Shown piece by piece: positions 9,661 to 20,058 of a stretch of 64,000 bases of DNA (its first letter is position 1; each line of letters begins with the position of its first letter). The notes under the pieces are model-generated. The model was not told the DNA's origin and did no database searches. It saw nothing but the letters and a program-made list of their open reading frames with translations. This stretch comes from Clostridiaceae bacterium. GTDB taxonomy: Bacteria; Bacillota; Clostridia; DSM-8532. Position numbers and translations under genes: made by a program. The DNA is taken from positions 1 to 64,000 of the forward strand of contig JAAYFU010000031.1 in NCBI GenBank assembly GCA_012728095.1, read 5' to 3'.

Positions 9661-10497
9661 TTATATCTCTCTAGTCTTTGCTCCCGGGGTAACCATAGCG
9701 GCTCCGGCCGCAGTGGCAAACTCGGCATGATCCGGTATATGAAAAACCACTCCGAATAATTTGGTCAGCTCATCGAATATTTTTCTTGCCTGCGGCACGT
9801 TTGCCAGATTGCCTGTAAGTACCACATCTTTAACTTTTTCGTTTCTGGAAGCAAATACTGCCATCATGCCGATAGTCTGAAATACGAGATTGATGATTCC
9901 CAAGGCAATATCGGCATTTGTGGCGCGATCGATTATTTTCCCGAAATTTGACGCGGTGGTTTCCCCCGTCAATTCACCGACATTGTCATGGGAAATGTCG
10001 GCTATCGTAAGATCAACATGTTTTAAATCTCCGCCCTTAGCCATATCAATAATATCATTGAAATTCCTTACATTCAGCATGCGGCTGGAAAGTCCCAGCA
10101 GAGTGCCTCCGCCTACTCCTGTGCCTCCAATATGATATGCCTTATCCTTATCAGCCATTACATAGGCAGTACCCGTTCCCATGCTTACTATTATCGCCCT
10201 TTCCAATCTGCTCAGGAACAGTCCTCCCATGCCTATAGCCAGAAATTCGTCCACCTTGTATGTCGGAATCCCGAATATTCTCTCCTCAATAAATGTCGCT
10301 CCCACTCCGGTTATCATTATTCTGCCGATATCGTCAAGCTGCAGCTTATTCTCATTCAAAAACCTGCCGAAAGCGCCATATACTGATGAAACAGGATCAT
10401 TAGCCTTTACCAGGAGGGGACTGGACAATTCTTTCTGATCATAACCGACAATTTTGGTAGTGCTGCCTCCGACATCGATCCCAATAATTTTACTCAC
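9661..10497 (-). CDS. coaW: Type II pantothenate kinase
   Basis: MSKIIGIDVGGSTTKIVGY..., ASNFGKIIDRATNADIALGIINLVFQTIGMMAVFA; ASKHA-fold PanK-II family. Confidence 0.9.
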   Translation of the reverse strand: MSKIIGIDVGGSTTKIVGYDQKELSSPLLVKANDPVSSVYGAFGRFLNENKLQLDDIGRIMITGVGATFIEERIFGIPTYKVDEFLAIGMGGLFLSRLERAIIVSMGTGTAYVMADKDKAYHIGGTGVGGGTLLGLSSRMLNVRNFNDIIDMAKGGDLKHVDLTIADISHDNVGELTGETTASNFGKIIDRATNADIALGIINLVFQTIGMMAVFASRNEKVKDVVLTGNLANVPQARKIFDELTKLFGVVFHIPDHAEFATAAGAAMVTPGAKTREI

Positions 10498-10514
10498 AAT
10501 TATTCAACTCCAAA

Positions 10515-11111
10515 CTACATTTTTTGAGTCTTTGCATAGCGAAAATAAGCCGACGCGACAGGCATGGTGATAAGTCCGCTGACTATAGCCTCAGCTATCG
10601 CATTTGTGGTAAATACCGATAACACAATCGCGCCAAAGGGCATCCCCGCTTTTTCAACCAATTCTTTTGCATAAACCAGGTAAAGCATCAAAAAAACCAA
10701 TGCCGTATTTGTAAGGCTTCCTGCAATACCCCCGATAAAAGTACTTACAGCGTTGTTGACAGGCTGTTTTTTTATCAGTCTGGCCAGGCCGGCATAAATT
10801 AAATATGCCGCGACCCCTATAAACATCCTTGGCAGAACTGAAATAAGGGGATTCATAAAGAATGGATCAAGAATGGTTACAGGCCGTGTAAGAGCATGTA
10901 TCCACCCGACGATTCCCAGTGCGGTTCCCATAATGAAACCGGCTGCCGGTCCTAATACAATACCTGTGATTATGGTGGGGATGTGAATGATTGTTGCGCT
11001 GATTGCCCCTAGCGGAATCATTCCTAAGGGCGTCATGTCCATGATGATTGTAATGCCAAGCATCAGTCCCAGAAATGCAAGGCTTCTCGGATTTTTAAAC
11101 AGTTTTTTCAT
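10515..11111 (-). CDS. ECF transporter S component, possibly pantothenate-specific (PanT-like)
   Basis: Small hydrophobic protein LGLMLGITIIMDMTPLGMIPLGAISATIIHIPTIITGIVLGPAAGFIMG typical of ECF S components; SD GGAGGTAAAA before ATG at 11111; adjacent to coaW. Confidence 0.85.
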   Translation of the reverse strand: MKKLFKNPRSLAFLGLMLGITIIMDMTPLGMIPLGAISATIIHIPTIITGIVLGPAAGFIMGTALGIVGWIHALTRPVTILDPFFMNPLISVLPRMFIGVAAYLIYAGLARLIKKQPVNNAVSTFIGGIAGSLTNTALVFLMLYLVYAKELVEKAGMPFGAIVLSVFTTNAIAEAIVSGLITMPVASAYFRYAKTQKM

Positions 11112-11426
11112 TTTTACCTCCGTTCTCATTCCCTCATGGGGATATGATTCGAAATTGTGTTTTTATTATATTTTGTCCGGCTTAGTGAAAATACCGGCAC
11201 GATTAATATAGCATAATAACAAACTTGAAAACAATAACACATGATGACTGAAAATGCCTTTTTGCGCCGTCATTTTTTGTTAATTATATATTAGATAATT
11301 CTTAAATCAATAGTTAAAATAAAATATGTCAGCAAGGACATTGCGCAATTAAAATATTTGTTGTATTTCCACGATATTGAACGAAATATATGATAAAATA
11401 GAGAAAAACAACTAAGGTGATTAGTT

Positions 11427-12320
11427 TTGCTTCATGTTTTTATAATCAATCCTGTTGCCGGCAAAGGCCGTTCCCTGCAAATGGTTGAGGTTATAAGGCG
11501 CCGGTTTGAGGATTTTATTGATTCATTTAAGATTTACATAACAGAAAGACCGGGACATGCAACAGAAATTGCCCGGAATATTGCAGCCACCGGCGATGCT
11601 GTCAGAGTATACTCGGTCGGAGGAGACGGCACCCTTAACGAAGTCGTTAACGGAATAGCAGGTTTCCATAATGTCGAGCTTGGTATAATACCTTGCGGGT
11701 CCGGCAATGATGTGGCACGTCATCTTTATTCTGTGCTTGATCCTGTGAAACTTATCATAGAATTGCCTTTATCAGCTTCAACAGTCACAGATTTAGGCAG
11801 GCTCAACGAAAAATATTTTATTAACATCGCATCGGTAGGCTTTGACGCTGAGGTTACCTTGAACAGTCGGTATTTTAAGAGGTTTCCGTGTGTAACGGGT
11901 TCAATGTCCTATATTTGGGCCGTTTTAGCGACTTTGATAAAGTGCAGAAAGTATAAGCTTAAAATTAAACTGGATGATAAAGCGCCAATTGAGAAAGAGT
12001 TATTATTGGCTATCTTCGCCAACGGTTCCTACTATGGAGGAGGCATGAAGGCCGCTCCCAGCGCTGAAATGGATGACGGAAAAATTGATTTTTATTTGAT
12101 AGATTCGCTTCCCCGCCGGAAGATTCTGAAATTTTTCCCTCTGTTTCAAAGGGGAGAACATGAAAGTATGAAAGAAGTAAGCCTGTCAAAAGGAACAAAG
12201 GCAACAGTGGAAAGTGACGAACCTTTCGCCGTCAATATTGACGGCGAAACAAGCCTTGAAACACACATAACCGTTGAATTGCTTCCCAGATATATAAAAG
12301 TGCTTATTCCACGGGAATAA
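11427..12320 (+). CDS. Diacylglycerol kinase family lipid kinase (YegS/BmrU-type)
   Basis: IINPVAGKGRSLQ, VGGDGTLNEVVNGI, GIIPCGSGNDVAR. Confidence 0.95.
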   Translation: MLHVFIINPVAGKGRSLQMVEVIRRRFEDFIDSFKIYITERPGHATEIARNIAATGDAVRVYSVGGDGTLNEVVNGIAGFHNVELGIIPCGSGNDVARHLYSVLDPVKLIIELPLSASTVTDLGRLNEKYFINIASVGFDAEVTLNSRYFKRFPCVTGSMSYIWAVLATLIKCRKYKLKIKLDDKAPIEKELLLAIFANGSYYGGGMKAAPSAEMDDGKIDFYLIDSLPRRKILKFFPLFQRGEHESMKEVSLSKGTKATVESDEPFAVNIDGETSLETHITVELLPRYIKVLIPRE

Positions 12321-13089
12321 TAAGTTTATTCTTTTCGTTGTTGAGCAAATAAAAGCCCTGAGGATTTTCGGGGTTTTTCTTGTTATAGGTAAAAGGTTTT
12401 CCGTCCATCCCCGAAAAAATCCCTCCTGCTTCCCTTACTATTATTTCCATAGCTGCCGTATCCCATTCCATGGTACGCCCGAACCTGTAATAAGCCTCAA
12501 CATCGCCCCTGGCAAGAAGACATCCCTTATATGCGCTGCCTGCTACTATAACGTTTTTTATGTTATTTATCTCAATTAGCTTATCCAATAGCTCGGAATG
12601 ATGGGTTCGGCTCCTGGCCAGCCTGATATCGCCTGTCCTTTCTGATACATGTAGGCGTTTCTCCTGGCCGTTTATTAGGGAAAATGCTCCTTTCCCTTTC
12701 CAACCATAGTAGAGTTCCTTATAAACAGGCACATATATAACCCCTCCAATTGGCTTTCCCCATTCAGTAAAGGCAATGTTCACCGTGAACTCATCATTCC
12801 CCCTGATGAACTCTCTGGTGCCGTCAAGCGGGTCTATTATAAAGCAGTATCTTTTATCAAGCCTTGAGAGGTCATCAGCCGATTCCTCGGCCAGGATTCC
12901 CATTTCGGGAAAGGCTTTGTTAAGTCCGCTTATAATGAGTTCATTGGCTGTTTTGTCAGCTTTGGTTACCGGGGTTCTGTCCCCTTTGTATTCTATCGGG
13001 ATTTCTTTCTTATAATGCTTTAGTATCTCTTCTCCCGCAGTAACGGACAGTTTCTTTATTGTTTCAAGTACATGATCTGAATCTACCAA
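12304..13089 (-). CDS. cysQ: 3'(2'),5'-bisphosphate nucleotidase / inositol monophosphatase family
   Basis: ILAEESADDL, DPLDGTREFIRGNDEFTVNIA, MEWDTAAMEIIVREAGG. Confidence 0.9.
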   Translation of the reverse strand: MVDSDHVLETIKKLSVTAGEEILKHYKKEIPIEYKGDRTPVTKADKTANELIISGLNKAFPEMGILAEESADDLSRLDKRYCFIIDPLDGTREFIRGNDEFTVNIAFTEWGKPIGGVIYVPVYKELYYGWKGKGAFSLINGQEKRLHVSERTGDIRLARSRTHHSELLDKLIEINNIKNVIVAGSAYKGCLLARGDVEAYYRFGRTMEWDTAAMEIIVREAGGIFSGMDGKPFTYNKKNPENPQGFYLLNNEKNKLIIPVE

Positions 13090-13100
13090 GCCTTCATCTC

Positions 13101-13376
13101 CTATACGATTCTTATGTATTTTTTGCGGCCATTACGTTGTTCTATTCTATATACCTCTTTTACCTGGAAACCATGGGCTGCGCTTACGCTGAGCACCTGG
13201 TTCAAATACTGCTCAGGAAACAGGAGGCAGTAGCCGCATCCGGTCTTAGTAACCTTGCAGGGAGTTGAGATGACCTGAAAGATAATACCTTTTTGCTCAA
13301 ACACCCGGCATATTCTGTAAGCATAATTCCCGGAATCATAAAGTGCTATACAATCCACAGTTTCTACCTGTAACAA
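13101..13376 (-). CDS. DUF3343-like protein (putative Se/S carrier-like)
   Basis: IALYDSGNYAYRICRVFEQKGIIFQVISTPCKVTKTGCGYCLLFP; the STPC...GCGY motif is typical. Exact start uncertain. Confidence 0.7.
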   Translation of the reverse strand: MLQVETVDCIALYDSGNYAYRICRVFEQKGIIFQVISTPCKVTKTGCGYCLLFPEQYLNQVLSVSAAHGFQVKEVYRIEQRNGRKKYIRIV

Positions 13377-13450
13377 GTATGTTCATAGTATATGCTATTC
13401 TTCATACCACGAAGGTGTCACAAAGTGCCGGTAAGGAAAAACACAGCGTT

Positions 13451-14239
13451 TTATCTGCCTTCATTGTATCGGGCCAGGAACTGCCTGGTTCGCTCTTCTT
13501 TGGGGTTATCAAACACTTCCTCGGGCGTTCCCTGCTCCACAATTACACCGTCATCCATAAATATGATCCTATCGGCAACATCCCTGGCAAAACTCATTTC
13601 ATGAGTTACGATAATCATAGTTGTGTTTCGCTCTGCCAAGTTCCGGATAACTTTCAGCACTTCACCCGTAAGTTCAGGGTCTAAAGCGGAGGTAGGCTCA
13701 TCGAAACACAAAATATCAGGATTTAATGCCAGAGCGCGGGCAATGGCTACCCGCTGCTGCTGTCCGCCGGATATCTGATGAGGGTAAAAATTAAGCTTAT
13801 CCGAAAGTCCCACCTGGGCCAGAAGCCTTTTTCCGTTTTCCTGTATCTCTTCCATAACAGCCTTTTTATTCTTTTTATAATCCGGCCTCTCTTTTGCAAG
13901 AAGTTCCGCTGCCAGTGTTACGTTCTTCAGAACCGTATACTGGGGAAACAGGTTAAAATTCTGAAAAACCAGTCCGAAATGGAGGCGTTTTTTACGTACC
14001 TCGCTCTCCTTCTGTGTACTGGGGTCCATTGCATCAAAAATAACCTTATCATTTACAATAATAGTTCCTTTATCGGGTTTCTCCAAAAAATTCAGGCAAC
14101 GCAGCAATGTGGTTTTTCCACTGCCGGAAGAACCGATTATTGCCAGTGCCTCGCCTTTTTCCAATGAAAAATTAATCCCATGCAATACCCGAAGGGAATC
14201 AAAACGCTTTTCCAAATCTCTTACTTCCAGAACCGCCAT
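13451..14239 (-). CDS. Polar amino acid ABC transporter ATP-binding protein
   Basis: [55 protein letters not shown]. Confidence 0.95.
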   Translation of the reverse strand: MAVLEVRDLEKRFDSLRVLHGINFSLEKGEALAIIGSSGSGKTTLLRCLNFLEKPDKGTIIVNDKVIFDAMDPSTQKESEVRKKRLHFGLVFQNFNLFPQYTVLKNVTLAAELLAKERPDYKKNKKAVMEEIQENGKRLLAQVGLSDKLNFYPHQISGGQQQRVAIARALALNPDILCFDEPTSALDPELTGEVLKVIRNLAERNTTMIIVTHEMSFARDVADRIIFMDDGVIVEQGTPEEVFDNPKEERTRQFLARYNEGR

Positions 14240-14254
14240 TAAAAGCCCCCACCT

Positions 14255-14917
14255 TTATGCACGAAAATAGCTTAGTTTCTTTTCCAGGTAGTCAAACAAC
14301 ACTGTCAATACCCCTATGAAAACAAGGAAATAAATGCCTGTGGCGAAAAGCGGCCAAATAAGCCCTTTGCTGCTGTACTCTCCTGCCATCATGATGATTT
14401 CCTTATTGGCAATGATGCGGGCAAGAGAGGTATCCTTGACCAGTGTCATTACCTCATTCCCAACAGGCGGAATAATCCGCTTAATTACCTGAAGAAGCGT
14501 TACCTTGAAGAAAATCTGCCCCTTTGTCATTCCCAATACCTGCCCGGCTTCATATTGTCCTTTCGGTATGCTTTCAATACCGCCCCGATAAATCTCGGAA
14601 AAGTAGCAGGCATAATTAATGACAAAAGCTACTGTTGCGGCTGCGAAACGTCCTGCATCGCCATTCGGCCAGGAAAAAGACATACCTATAAGACCCGGTC
14701 CGAAAAAAATAATAATAAGCTGCAGCATCAGCGGTGTTCCGCGGATAACCCAAACAAAAGTCCGCATCAGCCAGCGAAGCGGCTTAAATCGGCACATGGA
14801 TCCAAATGCAATCAACAGTCCAAGGGGCAGCGAAAATAATAATGTTAAAACAAAGAGTCTGCAATTTATTAAGAAGCTCTCCGACAGGCGGCTGATAATC
14901 ACCGAAATCTGATTCAT
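14255..14917 (-). CDS. Amino acid ABC transporter permease (His/Glu/Gln/Arg/opine family)
   Basis: VWVIRGTPLMLQLIIIFFG, GGIESIPKGQYEAGQVLGM, VKDTSLARII. Confidence 0.95.
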   Translation of the reverse strand: MNQISVIISRLSESFLINCRLFVLTLLFSLPLGLLIAFGSMCRFKPLRWLMRTFVWVIRGTPLMLQLIIIFFGPGLIGMSFSWPNGDAGRFAAATVAFVINYACYFSEIYRGGIESIPKGQYEAGQVLGMTKGQIFFKVTLLQVIKRIIPPVGNEVMTLVKDTSLARIIANKEIIMMAGEYSSKGLIWPLFATGIYFLVFIGVLTVLFDYLEKKLSYFRA

Positions 14918-15013
14918 ATTTCGTTACCTCATTATGAATACACTATAGATACAATGAGGCAGAGCTTTTTCACTCTGCCCCTTCTAAAATCAAACATAAA
15001 TATTGTACATATT

Positions 15014-15811
15014 TTACTCTGACAATTCCAGTCCGTATTTTTCGGCTAATTTGCCCATAGTACCGTCGGCAACCATTTCATCAAAAATCTTGTTGACTTC
15101 TGCACAAATATCTGAACCTTTCCGGAATGCAACTCCATAATCCTCTTCTGCCAGGTAATCAACAATCTTTATATCCTCATAGTTGGTACCTTTACCGGTC
15201 ATGGTCTTGGCCAGAGTCAGGTCCAAAACCGCCGCGTCCGCAGTTCCTGCTTTTACTTCCATCAAGCATTCTGTCTGAAGGGTCTTGGGAACATAATTTG
15301 CCTGTTTCAAATTTTCGTCTTCCTTAACAACATCTTCCCCGGCGGAACCCTGTTCGGCAACTACTGTCTTGCCTATCAGGGATGCTGTGCCCTCATAGGC
15401 TGTGCCTTCCTTCACCAGGACCACCTGGGCATTCTTTACATAAGGTTTTGTTATTTCCATGGTGGCCTTTCGTTCATCATTGATCGTCAGACCGTTCCAT
15501 ATACAGTCAATTGACTTGGCATTCAACTCAACCTCTTTTGTATCCCAGTTTATCTCAACAAATTCCGGCTTCAGACCGAGTTTTTCACAGACAATAATGG
15601 CCAGTTCCGTATCAAAGCCTGTAAATTCGCCATTCTCATCCGTATAGTTCATGGGAGCATAAACAGTATAGCCAATTATAAGTTTGCCGTTTGCCTTAAC
15701 ATAAGCAAGGTCACTGTCGCCTGCATTGGTACTGGTTTTTTGCGCCCTGCTGCAGGCTGCAAAAGAAATAACCATTGTTAATATCAAAAGTATTGACAAT
15801 AATTTTTTCAT
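15014..15811 (-). CDS. Amino acid ABC transporter substrate-binding lipoprotein
   Basis: MKKLLSILLILTMVISFAACS lipobox; LIIGYTVYAPMNYTDENGEFTGFDTELA SBP3 motif; SD GGAGG before ATG 15811 (the track's 15826 start is an upstream TTG). Confidence 0.94.
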   Translation of the reverse strand: MKKLLSILLILTMVISFAACSRAQKTSTNAGDSDLAYVKANGKLIIGYTVYAPMNYTDENGEFTGFDTELAIIVCEKLGLKPEFVEINWDTKEVELNAKSIDCIWNGLTINDERKATMEITKPYVKNAQVVLVKEGTAYEGTASLIGKTVVAEQGSAGEDVVKEDENLKQANYVPKTLQTECLMEVKAGTADAAVLDLTLAKTMTGKGTNYEDIKIVDYLAEEDYGVAFRKGSDICAEVNKIFDEMVADGTMGKLAEKYGLELSE

Positions 15812-15993
15812 TTTCTTATCCTCCAATTTAACGCATTAAACAAATAATATTATATCACGTTAAAGAGATAAAGCAATAAGGCATAGTATAAAACTTTTAA
15901 CGAAAAAAGCCGGTCTCCTTGACATGGTTTATCTCAGTGTCGTATAATATCAAGTGCGCAATTGCCGGGCATTTATGTATAAATAAGCTATAT

Positions 15994-16070
15994 GCGCCCG
16001 TAGCTCAGCAGGATAGAGCACAAGTTTCCTAAACTTGGTGTCGCACGTTCGAATCGTGTCGGGCGTACCA
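15994..16070 (+). tRNA. tRNA-Arg (anticodon CCU)
   Basis: gcgcccgtagctcagcaggatagagcacaagtttcctaaacttggtgtcgcacgttcgaatcgtgtcgggcgtacca: cloverleaf with acceptor stem, TTCGAATC T-loop and encoded CCA; anticodon loop TTCCTAA. Confidence 0.95.
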
Positions 16071-16101
16071 GGGTTTCAAAGCTTTTTGAAACCCTTTTTT
16101 T
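16071..16101 (+). terminator. Intrinsic terminator of tRNA-Arg
   Basis: GGGTTTCAAAGCTTTTTGAAACCCTTTTTTT immediately after CCA. Confidence 0.9.
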
Positions 16102-16256
16102 ATGTCCATGCTGCGCTTCAAGTCGCGCGGCAGCCGCCTGATAACCGCTGAAATAAATTGAAATATATAAAGCTGTCATATAAAATGTAATAGAAAACTA
16201 CTGATTAGTTATTAATTTTATTTACCGGATATTAACCCGAGAGGAGACTGAATACA

Positions 16257-17288
16257 ATGAGTTCAATGAAAGCTGCCGTTGTTGAGTTAGATGGCTCTTT
16301 AAAAATTCGCACGGTTCCCGTTCCTAAAATCAACCCGTACCAGGTACTTGTAAAAATGAAGTACGGCGCGACTTGTACAGGAACAGATTTGCGTCTTATG
16401 GAGAAAGGACACCCCGAACCTGTAATTTATCCATCCATACTTGGCCATGAAAGTGTTGGACGGGCTATTGAAATCGGCGATAAAGTAACCACATTCAAAC
16501 CAGGAGACTTGATTTCCCGTGTAGGCGCGCCGGCCATGCCTGAACTTGGTCTTGGTATTTGTTTTGGAGGTTTTGCACAATATGGAGTTGCCACTGATTA
16601 TGTTGCAATGGAGAGAGACGGAATACCACGTTCCGAATGGGAAAACGCGAGGGTTCAGAAAGTAATACCTGCCGATATAGACGAGAAAGTCGCTCCGATG
16701 ATGATAACCTGGCGCGAGACCCTCAGCTATGCCACACGACTTGGAGTAAAAGAAAGCGATAACGTATTAATATTGGGATCCGGCGGCAATGCCCTTGCTT
16801 TTGTCAGGCACTGTGTTTATGTAAAAGCCAGGGTAGTCACAATCGGAAGTATTACGCGAGGTAATCTCTTTATAAAAGCTGGCGCTATTGCAAATATAGA
16901 TTATAAATCGGATAGAATTTATGAACAGCTTAAGGCCTTGTTCCCCGACGGTATAGATTACATTATTGACGCAATTGGTTATTCCCGTAATACGAATATT
17001 GCTCTGCCGCTGTTAAAAGAAAAAGGGGTCATAGGAGTTTACGGCTGGCACTCCAGGGCGGATTACGGTATCAATCCGTTTAAGGCAAATCATTCGTTTA
17101 TTGTATATTGTGATGGATATGACGAACCTGAAACGCATGATGAAGTAATAAAGCGTATCCGCGAAGGTTTCCTGGATGCTTCTTTATGGTACGATATGGA
17201 TAATCCTGTTCCTCTTGACAATATTGCAGAAGCTTATGCCGACCTTAAGGAACATAAGGCGATAAAGTACTTGATTGACCTGACATGA
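16257..17288 (+). CDS. Zinc-dependent alcohol dehydrogenase-like (MDR family)
   Basis: GATCTGTDLRLMEKGHPEPVIYPSILGHESVGRAIEIGDKV; SD gagaggag upstream of ATG. Confidence 0.88.
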   Translation: MSSMKAAVVELDGSLKIRTVPVPKINPYQVLVKMKYGATCTGTDLRLMEKGHPEPVIYPSILGHESVGRAIEIGDKVTTFKPGDLISRVGAPAMPELGLGICFGGFAQYGVATDYVAMERDGIPRSEWENARVQKVIPADIDEKVAPMMITWRETLSYATRLGVKESDNVLILGSGGNALAFVRHCVYVKARVVTIGSITRGNLFIKAGAIANIDYKSDRIYEQLKALFPDGIDYIIDAIGYSRNTNIALPLLKEKGVIGVYGWHSRADYGINPFKANHSFIVYCDGYDEPETHDEVIKRIREGFLDASLWYDMDNPVPLDNIAEAYADLKEHKAIKYLIDLT

Positions 17289-17308
17289 AGCACACCCGTT
17301 ACCGCAGA

Positions 17309-17495
17309 TGTCATCCTAAGCGAAGCGAATTCTCCACTGTCATCCTGAGCGAAACGAAGTGGAGCGAAGGATCTTATATAATAACACAAAGATTCTTCGC
17401 TGATGCTCAGAATGACAGGGGAGATTAAGATTCTTCGCTGATGCTCAGAATGACAGGGGAGAGTAAGATTTTTCGCTGATGCTCAGAATGACATG
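17309..17495. repeat. Dispersed palindromic repeat, copy B, with 38-bp tandem half-units
   Basis: Full unit followed by aagattcttcgctgatgctcagaatgacagggga units starting at 17390, 17428 and 17466. Confidence 0.88.
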
Positions 17496-17535
17496 CTTAT
17501 GGTTCCCGGGTTATTGTTGATTCGTAATGTTTGCA

Positions 17536-19104
17536 TTAATTTACTGTTTCCAGGTTATTTAAAATACCCGCTGAAAACATAAAGAGCGTTACTGCCAAAA
17601 CAAAGCTCCAACCGGCCAAAGCGCATATCATAAAAAATTCGTTTTCGGTAATCAACAAAACTATTGCGGATGCTACACCGCCTGGAATAATTATTAATAT
17701 ATTTACTAATACTTTGACAAAAAGCAATAATCCTTTGCTATGAATCCTTCCAAACAGTCTGCGGGTTAAAATATCACTGTAAGTATAAACCGCACCGGAC
17801 AAAGTGTATGCGATTATACAACTTACAACATTTACTAACTGCGCTTTAAAGAGGATCCCCGACAGAGCGAACAAAAATATGCCGTCAATAAGATTCTTTG
17901 TATGCTCGGCAAGTGTTGCAAAAAAGAGCTTCTGATATGGTGAGGCCGGAATCAGAAAGATATAGTGTTTTTCCAGCTCTGTACCCAGTCTCCCCTGCAT
18001 TTGCAGTAGCAACAGCATATAAAGCGCAAAGAAGAGAACCATTGATAATGAAACCTCCTGGACTCCCTTAGGCATAGCCAGCCTGAACATGATCGCGGCT
18101 ATAATGACCGATACTGATGATCTGTCAAAAAAAAGCACATAAGCAGTTTTCCTGAGTTCCAATAAATGCTTGAAGAACAGTGCGCTGGCTCCGGTACCGG
18201 ACAGTTTTTGCTTGACACTGTCCCTGACTTTTAGCCCGAAAGTCAAATTTTTGCCTTCGCGTTTTGCTTTCCTGGCCGCTTCAAAAAACTCCGTGCCTTC
18301 CAGGACATCCTCATAATAATCAAGAATGGCACGGTATAGTCCGATAATGGTTCCCAGAATAAGAAACACCATTCCTAATAATCCTACCCAGAACTCGGTG
18401 GTAAAGCCATTAACGGAAGCATTGGCAATCGAGCTTGTCCATCCGATTACTGGAAAGTACCTGGCTATTGGATTATTAAAGACATTACCGATGGTTACTA
18501 CAACATTGCGTGTACTGAAAAGGCTTATTAAGACCACACCGGCTATCAGCAATGCCATCACGTCGAGAGCCCTTTTAAGGATTTTCTTTCTTCCTGACTT
18601 TTTTGCCGCCCATGAGTACATAACCATACTAATCAGCGGGTATGAGAGGGCATAAAAAACAGTTGCAAGCAATATCATCCATGCGCCGTAATGCTTCATA
18701 TCAAAGTTGTTCTTTAGGTTTGGAATCTGGCACAGGGCTACAAAAAGAAAAATAAGCGTTCCACCCAACTGCTTGATAAAGCCATAAAGCAAAATATGGT
18801 TTGGCTTTATCGGAGCGGTAAAGGTCAAATTCACATCTGACAATCTAAAATAAGTACTACCTTTTTCAATTCCTAATTTCAATGTCGTATAGTACATAAA
18901 TATAAATACAATGGTTACTATTCCGGTATATAAATCATTAGAGCCACGCCTTATTAAACCTGAGGGCATTACGAAAGAAACGATTAACATGGATATAACA
19001 AAAACAGCGATAAATAGATAGCCAATAAGCAGAACGGGTTTCTTTAAAACTTCTTTTGTGCGATTTTTAAGAGTTTTCCTCATAATAAATAACAAGGGAC
19101 TCAT
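17536..19104 (-). CDS. Multi-TM ABC exporter permease-like protein
   Basis: 522 aa, about 10 hydrophobic segments; stop overlaps the adjacent ATPase gene (GAG..GATGAGT coupling at 19101-19104). Confidence 0.8.
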   Translation of the reverse strand: MSPLLFIMRKTLKNRTKEVLKKPVLLIGYLFIAVFVISMLIVSFVMPSGLIRRGSNDLYTGIVTIVFIFMYYTTLKLGIEKGSTYFRLSDVNLTFTAPIKPNHILLYGFIKQLGGTLIFLFVALCQIPNLKNNFDMKHYGAWMILLATVFYALSYPLISMVMYSWAAKKSGRKKILKRALDVMALLIAGVVLISLFSTRNVVVTIGNVFNNPIARYFPVIGWTSSIANASVNGFTTEFWVGLLGMVFLILGTIIGLYRAILDYYEDVLEGTEFFEAARKAKREGKNLTFGLKVRDSVKQKLSGTGASALFFKHLLELRKTAYVLFFDRSSVSVIIAAIMFRLAMPKGVQEVSLSMVLFFALYMLLLLQMQGRLGTELEKHYIFLIPASPYQKLFFATLAEHTKNLIDGIFLFALSGILFKAQLVNVVSCIIAYTLSGAVYTYSDILTRRLFGRIHSKGLLLFVKVLVNILIIIPGGVASAIVLLITENEFFMICALAGWSFVLAVTLFMFSAGILNNLETVN

Positions 19105-19811
19105 CCGGCCTCTCCCTCCCCCTCGGTTTTGGAGAAAAAGACATGTTCCAGGGATTCACCATTTAAAGCCATGTCATCCCTTGTACTGTTAAAAACTATT
19201 TCACCTTTATTCATTATGAGTGCCTTGTCCCACACATCGGCAATGGAATCAAGAATATGAGTACTTATCAGAACAGCGCATCCGGAGTCTTTTAACTCAA
19301 AAAATATTTCCTTGAGCTCTTTTATGGCTTTTGGATCGAGACCAATCATGGGCTCGTCAAACATTATCATACGCGGTTTAATCAAAAGGGCGCAACATAT
19401 GCTTACCTTCTGCTGCATGCCTTTTGACAGATCTTTACCTACCTTGTTCTTTTTATCATCCATGTCAAAGCGTGCTAAAAGCTTCTCAGCTGTGTCGTTC
19501 CAGTCCTGTAAATCATAAGCTCTGGCAATAAACTCCAAATGATCCCAAACGCTCAGGGAATCATACAGTGCCGGCGTTTCAGGCACATATCCGAATACTC
19601 GCTTTGCTTCGATACTTTTGTTAGGCTTGCCGTCTATTGTGATTTCGCCGTCAAACCGCAAGAGGCCGGCAATTGACTTAATAGTTGTACTTTTGCCTGC
19701 TCCGTTGGGGCCTATTAATACTCCAATCTCACCGCTGCCGATTTCAAAAGAGACTTTATTCACTGCCAAAACCTTATCATATTTCTTCGTTAAATTCTTA
19801 ACTTTTAACAT
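19101..19811 (-). CDS. ABC transporter ATP-binding protein
   Basis: GPNGAGKSTTIKSIAGLL, LSKGMQQKVSICCALL, MIMFDEPMIGLDP. Confidence 0.95.
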   Translation of the reverse strand: MLKVKNLTKKYDKVLAVNKVSFEIGSGEIGVLIGPNGAGKSTTIKSIAGLLRFDGEITIDGKPNKSIEAKRVFGYVPETPALYDSLSVWDHLEFIARAYDLQDWNDTAEKLLARFDMDDKKNKVGKDLSKGMQQKVSICCALLIKPRMIMFDEPMIGLDPKAIKELKEIFFELKDSGCAVLISTHILDSIADVWDKALIMNKGEIVFNSTRDDMALNGESLEHVFFSKTEGEGEAG

Positions 19812-20058
19812 GTTAACCTCCCGACGTGGCAGCCGGAATCTATATAATTAATTTCAGGCACCAAAACACTTTTTATACTTTTTTTGTTTACTTATGAAAT
19901 GGAAAGTAAAACATTTTTCATATCATATCATAATTTGTTATCATTTGCAAATGGCTGAAACCCAGTATCATTGCGGATCATAAAAATCATTCTGATATTT
20001 GAAACCAACACTTGTGTATGGTATACAAAATGCGGACATTGTCCACAAAATAAAAAAC

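Noticed and set aside
15988-16179. 63-aa ORF on the minus strand
   Set aside because: It is antisense to tRNA-Arg and its terminator; the 'protein' is a translation of the tRNA complement.
17390-17495. Short regularly spaced repeats, considered as a CRISPR array
   Set aside because: Only about 3 directly abutting units with a 38-bp period and no unique spacers; no cas genes in the window. They are half-units of the dispersed palindromic repeat.
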